Shown piece after piece: positions 1 through 7,110 of a stretch of DNA of 15,881 nt. The notes beneath the pieces are model-generated. The model was not told where the DNA came from. It did no database searches and saw only the letters and a list, made by a program, of their open reading frames with translations. The DNA lies in NCBI GenBank assembly GCA_002399565.1, contig DHDW01000030.1, forward strand, positions 38,698 through 54,578. Direction: 5' to 3'. The DNA comes from Bacteroidales bacterium UBA4866. Lineage in GTDB: Bacteria > Bacteroidota > Bacteroidia > Bacteroidales > P3. The translations under genes were made by a program, and so were the position numbers. Numbering within the stretch: position 1 is the first letter of the stretch; every line of letters begins with the position of its first letter.

Positions 1-855
1 AATTTCAGAGTTTGTTTCGATTCGGTTAATTCAACTGGTGGCATTGTTTTACCTAAGCTTTTAAAAGCTCTTGGAGTTAAAGATATTGTTGCTTTGAATG
101 AAGAGCCTACAGGAAATTTTGCTCATAATCCAGAACCACTTCCTGAAAACATTACTGAAATATGCGATAGGGTTGTTGAAAGCAAATGTGATGTTGGTTT
201 TATTGTTGACCCTGATGTTGACCGTTTGGCTATTGTCTGTGAAAATGGAAGACCTTTTGGCGAGGAATATTCTTTGGTTGCTATTTCCGATTATGTTCTT
301 TCTCAAACTCCTGGAAACACTGTTTCAAACCTTTCTTCCACAAGAGCATTAAGAGATATTACTGAAAAATATAATCAACAATATTTTGCTTCTGCTGTTG
401 GAGAGGTTAATGTTGTTGAGATGATGAAGCAAAAGAATGCTATTATTGGTGGAGAAGGTAATGGAGGTATTATATATCCAGAGATTCATTATGGTAGAGA
501 TGCTTTGGTTGGCATTGCTCTTTTCTTAACTCTTTTGGCTAAAAAGAATATTAAAACCTCAGCTCTTAGAGATACTTATCCTGATTATTCTATTTCTAAA
601 AACAAAATGGAATTAACAGAGAATATTAATGTTGATAAGATTTTAGAAAAGATTGCAGAGAAATATTCTTCCTATGATGTAATAACTATTGATGGGGTTA
701 AGATTAATTTTGACAAAGAATGGGTTCATTTACGCAAAAGCAACACCGAACCAATCATTAGAATTTATTCAGAAAGCGATAATATTACCAAAGCTGACCA
801 TTTGGCAAAGGTAATAATAGAAGATATTACAGAAATTATCCGTCAAGATATGTAA
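1..855 (+). CDS. glmM: Phosphoglucosamine mutase / phosphohexomutase, C-terminal part (5' end outside window)
   Basis: The reading frame is open from base 1, so the start and the phosphoserine loop lie upstream of the window; 284 residues are visible. The metal-binding loop DPDVDR of the alpha-D-phosphohexomutase family is at fragment residues 70-75. A sugar-recognition segment GGEGNGG follows, and near the end comes the phosphate-binding loop RKSNTEPIIR. This family isomerises hexose-6-phosphate and hexose-1-phosphate. GlmM converts glucosamine-6-phosphate to glucosamine-1-phosphate for cytoplasmic UDP-GlcNAc synthesis. The SNTEP form of the loop and the company of mur genes favour GlmM over a phosphomannomutase or phosphoglucomutase, but the choice is an inference because the N-terminal half is not visible. 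The TTG at 94 and ATG at 98 are internal and not starts. Confidence 0.85.
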   Translation, partial: NFRVCFDSVNSTGGIVLPKLLKALGVKDIVALNEEPTGNFAHNPEPLPENITEICDRVVESKCDVGFIVDPDVDRLAIVCENGRPFGEEYSLVAISDYVLSQTPGNTVSNLSSTRALRDITEKYNQQYFASAVGEVNVVEMMKQKNAIIGGEGNGGIIYPEIHYGRDALVGIALFLTLLAKKNIKTSALRDTYPDYSISKNKMELTENINVDKILEKIAEKYSSYDVITIDGVKINFDKEWVHLRKSNTEPIIRIYSESDNITKADHLAKVIIEDITEIIRQDM

Positions 856-965
856 AAAAAGTTGGTTTCTTTTATAAAAAATTTTATTCCTACAATATAG
901 CATTAATATGTAATAAAAATCCGTGTCTTCAATGATATCATATTAATTATTAAAGTAGTTATTAT

Positions 966-973
966 TATATTTG
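966..973 (+). promoter_or_regulatory. Candidate Bacteroidota -7 element (TATATTTG) before the GIY-YIG gene
   Basis: TATATTTG matches TAnnTTTG and ends 8 bases before the ATG at 982. No convincing -33 TTTG is visible. If used, transcription would begin only a few bases before the start codon, giving an almost leaderless message. The region is very AT-rich, so a chance match is possible. Confidence 0.3.
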
Positions 974-981
974 AATATGTT

Positions 982-1494
982 ATGGAAAGTATTAAAAAGA
1001 ACTTTGTAATTGAATGGAAAGGTCCATATTATGATATTCAAGAAATAAAAAATGAAGAATTTCAAAATTGTTTCTATTTACTTACTGGATTAAAAAAATA
1101 CGATAGAGGTTTACCTGAAATACAATATTGTGGAATTTCATTTAGTAGAAGTATCTATCAGAGATTATTGGATAGAGGACATAAACAAAACGATATAAAA
1201 TGGGAAAAACAAATTTGGATAGGTGGTTTATCTAATAAAAGATTAAATACAAAAAAAAACATAGAGCTTGTTGAACACTTAATTATTTATTATTGGCAAC
1301 CTATATTAAATAATAAAAAAAAACATACACCTCCAAGTGAACCTATTTCAATAATTAATCGATGGAAAAATAAAAAAGGATTATTTTTTAAAAAAATCAC
1401 TTACCCTGCACAACACATAGATGATGTCATATTATTTGATGGTAAATCATTTTGGTCTTCAAATAAACTAAAAAAGGAACGTGAGATAATATAA
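982..1494 (+). CDS. GIY-YIG nuclease-like protein, orphan
   Basis: This 170-residue protein shows the layout of the GIY-YIG endonuclease fold in degenerate form. The first motif is FYL at 31-33 and the second is YCG at 49-51 (in IQYCGIS). Next come an arginine in YQRL (R61), H67, a candidate metal-binding glutamate E98 in LVEHLI, and the Pro-Ile-Leu-Asn ending of the domain at 107-110. The C-terminal 50 residues are basic and unassigned. The family cuts one or both DNA strands in repair, restriction or mobile-intron homing; the specific role here is unknown. The gene stands alone between glmM and a convergent cell-wall gene. It is visibly richer in A than its neighbours, with two runs of nine A inside the coding sequence (1251-1259 and 1315-1323), which suggests a different origin. 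The only methionine is the start at 982. Fold assignment is fairly firm; activity is inference. Confidence 0.7.
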   Translation: MESIKKNFVIEWKGPYYDIQEIKNEEFQNCFYLLTGLKKYDRGLPEIQYCGISFSRSIYQRLLDRGHKQNDIKWEKQIWIGGLSNKRLNTKKNIELVEHLIIYYWQPILNNKKKHTPPSEPISIINRWKNKKGLFFKKITYPAQHIDDVILFDGKSFWSSNKLKKEREII

Positions 1495-1573
1495 ATCTTG
1501 CTTTAATAATTGTTATGTAATCAAGGATTTGAATTTAAAATTAAGCATTCTTATTTTAATCATAAATCAATAT

Positions 1574-4294
1574 TTAGCCTTCATTAACCAATTCCTTAAA
1601 CACTCTACCTCTTTCTTCAAAGTTGGTAAACATATCGTAGCTTGAAGCAGCTGGACTTAAAAGTACTTTCTTCCCTTTTTTAGTATTCTTTTTGCACCAG
1701 TTAACTATTTCTTTGTAGTTATCGGAAACAAGGAATTGAGATTTCTTTTTAGGGTTTTCGTTAATTAAGTCTTTTATTCTTCTTCCTGCCACTCCCACAA
1801 AGGCAATATTCTTTAAGTCTTTATAATCAATAAGAATATTTGCAAGTTCGCTATAATCAACTCCCCTGTCCTTTCCTCCAAGAATTAGTGTTTGAACTCC
1901 TTCCAATGAATTTAGGGCTGCAATTGTTGTTTGGGCAATTGTTGAAATTGAATCGTTATAATATTCGACTCCATCTTTCAAACAAACAAACTCCAACCTA
2001 TGTTCCAATCCTTTAAACTCCAAAACTTCTTTTAATCCTTCTTCACTCTCCACTCCCAAAAACTTTGCAACCTCATAAGCAACCATAATATTAAACTTAT
2101 TATGCTCTCCCTTCAAATACTTTGGTTCTTCAAAAGAATAATTCTTTGCATTTATTGGCAAAAGGGTTGATTTGGGTTTTATTTTTTTTATCCAAGAAGA
2201 GATTAACTTACTGTCCTCATTATAGATAAAAGCACTATCTTTTGAGTTTTGGTATTTAAGGATATTTAGTTTAGCCTTTTGGTATTCTTCATAAGTTAGG
2301 AAATGGTCAAGATGTTCTTCGTAAAGGTTCAAAAGAACAGAAACCTTTGGAGATTGATTAATATATTGAAGTTGATGAGCAGAAAGTTCCAATACTATTA
2401 TTGTGTTGGGTGTTATCTTATCTATCAAATCAAACATAGGTTTTCCTATATTCCCAGCGAATAAAGTATCCTTATGATTGGCTTTAATCATATTGTAGAT
2501 TAGGGTTGAAGTGGTACTCTTCCCTTTTGTTCCTGTTATCCCAACGCATTGATTAGCGTAGAGTGAAAGGAATATATTGGTTTGAGAGGTTATTTCAGAG
2601 TCTTTATAAGGATTTGTCATTGTGTGAATAGCAACACCAGGGGACTTAATAACCAAATCATAAACGGTTTTTGTTGTTAGTTCTTCTTTAGCCTCTTCTC
2701 CCAAGTGCATTTCAATATATCCTTTTTCTTGCTGCTCTTTCAAATACTCATTTTCTATTAATTTTGTGTTGGAGTCTTGAATTGCAAACTTCTTATTTGG
2801 GAATATACTCCTTAAAAGGTTATGTGTTGACATTCCTTCTCTTCCCATTCCAAAGATAATTAGCTTTCTAACGGTTAGCATTCTAACCATTTCAGCTTTC
2901 TTATACATGGCGTAAGGATTGGAAAAAATATTAGAAAATCTTTCTTCAAGGAAATGTTCATTTGAAATTTCATAAAGGAATTTCTCCTTATTCATATTCA
3001 AGTAGGTTTGAGCCATTGGCAAGCTTAACCAATATTTTACAAGGCTTAGTTCCTTACTTTCAGGGTAACGCTCTACTAAAAGAGCTAAAGCTAAATTAAC
3101 TTCTTCAATTGTTCCCACACATTCAAAAGGCTTTACTTCTGCAATACCTGTTAGTTCATTAAAATATTTCTTAAGTGAAGATTTATCAAGAAGGTTTTCT
3201 CCAATATGAGTTGCCAATCTCTCTTGAACAATAAATGGTGAAAGTATGATGTAGGCAAATAAACATTTTGGACAATTGCAACACCATATATCTTTTTTAC
3301 TTCCAGCATTGCAAGAACGAAATACTGAATGATGAGCGGAAAAGATTGAGAACAATTGAGCAATTTGCAACTCACTCAATGGGCGAAGAAATGAAAAATA
3401 ATTACTATCCTTCAAAACAAACTCTTCAACATATTCTCTGAAATCTCTTTCAAATTCAATGCTCTTGGAATATTGATGATTTATTTCTTGTCCAATTACT
3501 GTTGATTCATTGGCAGAGTTTTCGTTGCTAAGTGCTATATGAGGGATATTAAAGAGATAAGAATCCAATAAAGTAACAAAGGCCAAAAGTGCTGAGAATG
3601 GAGTATGACCATTAAGAAATCCTTCTTTATTAAGTTTAATTAGGCGTTTGTCTAAATTCCTTTGAACATATATATAATTATCAGTTAATTGAGAACGTGA
3701 CACTGTATGATTTTGAGCCTTTGTTGGATTAATGACTATTGGCATAACATCAAAGCCATTTCTTTTCAAAAGCTCCAAGCTCACAACAGAGTCCTTACCT
3801 CCTCCAACTGGCACTATTACTCTTTTCTCATTAATATTAGGAGCATAAACTCCTCTCTTATATTTATCTTCCCCAACAACAATTGTCATAAACTCATCAA
3901 TGTTGGTTTCAATTGAATTTAAGTAAAAATACTCCCCAAGTCCATTAAAATAAAGTTTCTTCCAAAATTCAATTTGCTTTTCTGAGAAATAGGCTACATC
4001 AATAATAACTACTGGAGAGGCAAAGGCTTTCCAATAACTTATTAGTTCAACCATTCCAATATGAATAATCAGATTTGTGAAAGTTTTTGTATCTATAGTT
4101 CTTCCTAAATCCATCTTAGATAAATAGAAAACATAGGTGGGATAAAAAACATGTTCCCCACATTTAAATTCAAACCCAAGCACATAACCCTTAGCCTCTT
4201 CATTATATTCACACATATAGTTTGAAAAATAGAAAATAGGGTATTCTTCTCTCAGTTTATTAAATTTATCTTGATTATTCTCTTTTGGAGTCAT
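1574..4294 (-). CDS. MurL-MurD fusion: UDP-MurNAc-L-Ala-L-Glu epimerase joined to UDP-MurNAc-L-alanine:glutamate ligase
   Basis: One uninterrupted 906-residue frame holds two enzymes. Residues about 15-450 look like MurL: an SYWKAFASP segment (86-94), FNGLGEYFY (116-124), a PP-loop-like GGGKDS (164-169), GHTPFSA (229-235), a QEINHQYSKS segment (269-278), and a WCCNCPKC cluster (337-344). Known MurL is an ATP-dependent epimerase that turns the terminal L-Glu of UDP-MurNAc-L-Ala-L-Glu into D-Glu. Residues about 473-906 are a Mur ligase: Rossmann start LIIFGMGREG (478-487), ATP loop GTKGKSTT (588-595), AGNIGKP (613-619), LELSAHQL (635-642), GEHN (729-732), EHR (764-766) and the end motif NFEERGRVF (891-899). 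The glutamate-site region reads NDSIST (780-785), unlike the NDSKATN of D-Glu-using E. coli MurD, which fits an L-Glu-using MurD2. The protein is cytoplasmic. M472 could start a free ligase, but no evidence forces that. The gene converges on the GIY-YIG gene and diverges from rnr. Domain calls are strong; L-Glu use is inference. Confidence 0.88.
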   Translation of the reverse strand: MTPKENNQDKFNKLREEYPIFYFSNYMCEYNEEAKGYVLGFEFKCGEHVFYPTYVFYLSKMDLGRTIDTKTFTNLIIHIGMVELISYWKAFASPVVIIDVAYFSEKQIEFWKKLYFNGLGEYFYLNSIETNIDEFMTIVVGEDKYKRGVYAPNINEKRVIVPVGGGKDSVVSLELLKRNGFDVMPIVINPTKAQNHTVSRSQLTDNYIYVQRNLDKRLIKLNKEGFLNGHTPFSALLAFVTLLDSYLFNIPHIALSNENSANESTVIGQEINHQYSKSIEFERDFREYVEEFVLKDSNYFSFLRPLSELQIAQLFSIFSAHHSVFRSCNAGSKKDIWCCNCPKCLFAYIILSPFIVQERLATHIGENLLDKSSLKKYFNELTGIAEVKPFECVGTIEEVNLALALLVERYPESKELSLVKYWLSLPMAQTYLNMNKEKFLYEISNEHFLEERFSNIFSNPYAMYKKAEMVRMLTVRKLIIFGMGREGMSTHNLLRSIFPNKKFAIQDSNTKLIENEYLKEQQEKGYIEMHLGEEAKEELTTKTVYDLVIKSPGVAIHTMTNPYKDSEITSQTNIFLSLYANQCVGITGTKGKSTTSTLIYNMIKANHKDTLFAGNIGKPMFDLIDKITPNTIIVLELSAHQLQYINQSPKVSVLLNLYEEHLDHFLTYEEYQKAKLNILKYQNSKDSAFIYNEDSKLISSWIKKIKPKSTLLPINAKNYSFEEPKYLKGEHNKFNIMVAYEVAKFLGVESEEGLKEVLEFKGLEHRLEFVCLKDGVEYYNDSISTIAQTTIAALNSLEGVQTLILGGKDRGVDYSELANILIDYKDLKNIAFVGVAGRRIKDLINENPKKKSQFLVSDNYKEIVNWCKKNTKKGKKVLLSPAASSYDMFTNFEERGRVFKELVNEG

Positions 4295-4317
4295 GATGTT
4301 TTGCTTTAATTGAGAAA

Positions 4318-4325
4318 CAAAAATA
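4318..4325 (-). promoter_or_regulatory. Candidate -7 element (TATTTTTG) for murL-murD
   Basis: Read on the minus strand this matches TAnnTTTG and lies 24 bases upstream of the ATG at 4294, a normal leader length. No -33 element is clear. A second minus-strand match, TATATTTG at 4664-4671, would give a leader of about 360 bases that includes the palindrome array. Confidence 0.35.
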
Positions 4326-4488
4326 CAAATAAATTACGAATTAATCTTTTTCATTAGCTTAATTATTATTCTATTTGGGGATGTTAGCAAATACACTACA
4401 AAAAACCTTGTTTAAAACAGATAAAACAAAGAGTTGTTCTCTCAAAACCTTATTTCCTTCTACTAAAACGAAGATTCAATGTGGTTAT

Positions 4489-4580
4489 GGTGCACATTAT
4501 AGCACTATTACGGTATATACCATAGGGTACTTAAGGTATATACCGTAGGAGTGCTTGGGTATATACCACAAATATTTTAA
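4489..4580. repeat. Degenerate 23-base tandem repeat with GGTATATACC palindromic cores
   Basis: The perfect 10-base palindrome GGTATATACC occurs at 4512-4521, 4535-4544 and 4558-4567, each copy exactly 23 bases from the next. Copies 1 and 2 also agree after the core (TAGG, then CTT). A decayed fourth unit may begin with GGTGCACATT at 4489, on the same period. Copies 1 and 2 form a 13-base perfect inverted repeat: TACGGTATATACC at 4509-4521 and its complement at 4535-4547, with a 13-base spacer. It extends outward through a 2x2 mismatch to AGCACT/AGTGCT, so 4501-4555 is one imperfect palindrome. It could be a multi-site operator, a structured leader element or a repeat remnant; the sequence cannot decide. 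Confidence 0.85.
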
Positions 4581-4764
4581 TATAATTAAGGGATTTTTCC
4601 TTTTGAGGTAAGAAGTTTTGATGTCTTACTAATAAAAATATGTTGCGGACAGTTTATCTTTTGCAAATATACGAAATAAAATCAATATAATAATACATTA
4701 TAGCATAGTTTTTGAGTTAATAATAAATTAATATCAAAATATCTTCATTTTCTATTATTATGGT

Positions 4765-4772
4765 TATCTTTG
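4765..4772 (+). promoter_or_regulatory. Likely -7 element (TATCTTTG) for the rnr-purD-thyA-folA run
   Basis: TATCTTTG is a textbook match to the Bacteroidota TAnnTTTG element, ending 22 bases before the rnr ATG at 4795. It would start transcription roughly 15 bases upstream of the gene. The -33 position shows no good TTTG. Confidence 0.55.
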
Positions 4773-4794
4773 TAGCTTAAAAACTAAACTTATT

Positions 4795-7107
4795 ATGGAA
4801 AACAACAATAAACAAGAATCAGTAATTAATAAATCCATACTCAAAGTTTTCGCAAGAAATCCCTTTGAATCTTTAAATTACAAGCAAGTTGCTTCTCGAT
4901 TGGGCAATAATGATAGGGCGTCAATGCAAATGATTATGAATAAGATTTTGCTTTTGGCTGAAGAAGGAGTTTTGATTGAGGTAAGCAAAGGAAAGTATAA
5001 ATTAGACGCAAGATATATAAGTGATGATATACTACCTTCTAACTATGTGGTTGGAACGGTTGATATGAAGCAAACTTCAAAGGCCTATGTTATCTTGGAA
5101 AATGGCTCGGAAGATATTTTCATTGCTCCCAATAATACTAATCATGCACTTAACAATGACAAGGTTAAAGTATATCTTTTCCCTCGTCGTAAAGGAAGAA
5201 AGCCCGAAGGACAGATTACTGAAATTATTGAAAGAAACCAAACTACTTTTGTAGGCTCTATTCAAAAGCATCCTAAATTTGCTTTCTTTATTCCAGACAG
5301 TCAATCAATGCCTGTTGATATATTCATCCCATTGGAGGATATTAATGGTGCAAATGAGAATGAAAAGGTTTTGGTTCAAATGACAGAATGGCCTCAAAGG
5401 GCAAACAATCCATTTGGGAAGGTTATAAAGATTTTGGGTGAGAAAGGAGAAAACAATACAGAGATGCTTTCTATCTTAGCTCAATTTGGATTTCCTTTAG
5501 TTTTCCCTGAAGCAGTTGAAAAAGAAGCAGAAGAAATACCAGAAACAATACCTCAAGAAGAAATAAAACGCAGAAAAGATTTCCGAAAAATACCAACAAT
5601 AACCATTGATCCTTACGATGCTAAAGACTTTGATGATGCAATTTCATTTAGAGTCTTGCCAAATGGCAACTATGAAATAGGAGTACATATTGCTGACGTT
5701 TCTCACTATGTTAGACCCAATTCAGCCATTGATCAAGAAGCATATATTCGTGCTACATCGGTATATTTGGTGGATAGGACAATTCCAATGTTACCTGAAA
5801 AGCTAAGTAATAATCTTTGTTCATTGCGACCAAATGAAGACAGCTTAACTTTTTCTGCAGTATTTGAAATGAGCCATGAAGCAGAGATAATTAGCGAATG
5901 GTTTGGGAAAGGAGTAATTAACTCTTGCAGAAGATTTACCTATGAGGAAGTTCAAACCATTATTGAAGAAGGAAAGGGAGAAATGGAAGAATTCATTTTA
6001 CCAGTTCATAATATTGCACACTTACTTAGAAAAAGAAGATTTAAAACAGGAGCGATTAACTTTGAATCACAAGAAGTGAAGTTTCGTTTGGATGAAAACT
6101 CAAAGCCAATTGGAGTTTATATTAAAGAAAGTAAGGAAGCAAACTGGTTAATTGAAGAATTTATGTTGCTTGCCAATAAAAGAGTTGCTGAAAAGATAGG
6201 CAAGGACAAAGGCAATAAGAAAGAAGCTAAAACATTTATTTATAGAGTTCACGACGAACCTAATCCTGATAAACTTTCTACATTTTCAGAGTTTGTGGGT
6301 AAGTTGGGATATGTTATAAACACCGATAGTAGAAGTTCATTAGTTAAGAGTTTTAACGATTTGTTTAGAGATATTGCTGGCAAGGGAGAAGAAACCATGA
6401 TTTCTAACATTGCAATCAGAACAATGTCTAAAGCATATTATTCAACTACCAACATAGGGCACTATGGACTTTCATTCCCATATTATTCTCATTTCACTTC
6501 CCCAATTAGACGTTATCCCGACCTAATGTTACATCGTCTTTTGGAACGCTATCTTGAAGGAGGAACATCAGCAAGCAAAGAAGCTTTTGAAGAAAGATGT
6601 GAACATTGCTCTTTAATGGAAAAGAAAGCTGCAGAAGCTGAAAGAACATCAGTAAAATATAAACAAGCAGAATTTCTTTCTGATAAAATTGGAGAGGTGT
6701 TTAAAGGAGCAATATCAGGTATTAGCAAATGGGGAATTTATGTTTTGATTGATGAAAATAAATGTGAAGGATTAATCCCTATCCGTACTCTTACAGATGA
6801 TTTCTACTATATTGATGAAGAAAACTATCAAGTTGTGGGAAGAAAACTCAATAAAACCTATCGTTTGGGAGACCCAATAAAGATTAAGGTTGAAAGTGTT
6901 GATTTGTTTAAAAAGCAAATGGACTTTTCTTTGGTTGACGATGGAGAGTTTCCAGCAGAGATGAGAGATTTCTCTCCAGAGAAAATAGATGAAAAACCTA
7001 CAAGACAACAAAAATCAAGTCTAAAGACAAGCTCAAAAACAAGGGTAAAAAACACTAAAGCAAATAGTCATAAGCAAAATCGTAAAGGAAGAAAAAAAAC
7101 TAATTAA
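4795..7107 (+). CDS. rnr: Ribonuclease R (RNase II/RNB family 3'-5' exoribonuclease)
   Basis: This 770-residue protein has the RNase R order. A winged-helix-like N-terminus (about 1-75) is followed by two cold-shock OB domains (about 80-145 and 150-215). The RNB catalytic domain (about 265-590) carries TIDPYDAKDFDDA (270-282), whose aspartates bind the catalytic Mg2+, and TSPIRRYPDL (568-577). An S1 domain follows (about 633-715), then a lysine/arginine/serine-rich tail (737-770). The enzyme degrades structured RNA processively from the 3' end in the cytoplasm and acts in mRNA decay and rRNA quality control. The basic tail is typical of RNase R and probably binds RNA. ATG 4795 gives a normal N-terminus behind a TAnnTTTG element. 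The stop lies 3 bases before purD, so the two are probably co-transcribed. Confidence 0.96.
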   Translation: MENNNKQESVINKSILKVFARNPFESLNYKQVASRLGNNDRASMQMIMNKILLLAEEGVLIEVSKGKYKLDARYISDDILPSNYVVGTVDMKQTSKAYVILENGSEDIFIAPNNTNHALNNDKVKVYLFPRRKGRKPEGQITEIIERNQTTFVGSIQKHPKFAFFIPDSQSMPVDIFIPLEDINGANENEKVLVQMTEWPQRANNPFGKVIKILGEKGENNTEMLSILAQFGFPLVFPEAVEKEAEEIPETIPQEEIKRRKDFRKIPTITIDPYDAKDFDDAISFRVLPNGNYEIGVHIADVSHYVRPNSAIDQEAYIRATSVYLVDRTIPMLPEKLSNNLCSLRPNEDSLTFSAVFEMSHEAEIISEWFGKGVINSCRRFTYEEVQTIIEEGKGEMEEFILPVHNIAHLLRKRRFKTGAINFESQEVKFRLDENSKPIGVYIKESKEANWLIEEFMLLANKRVAEKIGKDKGNKKEAKTFIYRVHDEPNPDKLSTFSEFVGKLGYVINTDSRSSLVKSFNDLFRDIAGKGEETMISNIAIRTMSKAYYSTTNIGHYGLSFPYYSHFTSPIRRYPDLMLHRLLERYLEGGTSASKEAFEERCEHCSLMEKKAAEAERTSVKYKQAEFLSDKIGEVFKGAISGISKWGIYVLIDENKCEGLIPIRTLTDDFYYIDEENYQVVGRKLNKTYRLGDPIKIKVESVDLFKKQMDFSLVDDGEFPAEMRDFSPEKIDEKPTRQQKSSLKTSSKTRVKNTKANSHKQNRKGRKKTN

Positions 7108-7110
7108 AAT

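Larger units (their letters stand above)
4295..4794. other. 500-base divergent intergenic region
   Basis: No coding frame or RNA gene is evident here. It separates the divergently transcribed murL-murD fusion and rnr genes. It contains the GGTATATACC repeat array at 4489-4580 and TAnnTTTG promoter-like elements facing both ways (minus at 4318-4325 and 4664-4671, plus at 4765-4772). Otherwise it is AT-rich sequence with nothing I recognise. It is far longer than any other gap in the window. Confidence 0.8.

Noticed and set aside
98..352. Small plus-strand open frame inside the mutase gene
   Set aside because: It is a shadow frame over a segment that clearly encodes the DPDVDR region of the mutase, and its product has no recognisable feature.
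856..981. Small RNA or tRNA after glmM
   Set aside because: No cloverleaf, conserved tRNA loops or GC-rich structure can be seen; the stretch is simple AT-rich spacer.
1495..1573. Terminator hairpin between the convergent nuclease and murL-murD genes
   Set aside because: Only short imperfect AT-rich complementarity is present, with no stable stem followed by a T tract.
1574..4294. Fusion as a sequencing artefact of two adjacent genes
   Set aside because: The junction at about residues 450-475 is an ordinary coding linker with no homopolymer run or hidden stop, and both halves are complete. Read-level confirmation would still be useful.
6772..7055. Minus-strand open frames over the 3' end of rnr
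   Set aside because: They overlap the S1 domain and basic tail of RNase R and have no family features or promoter.
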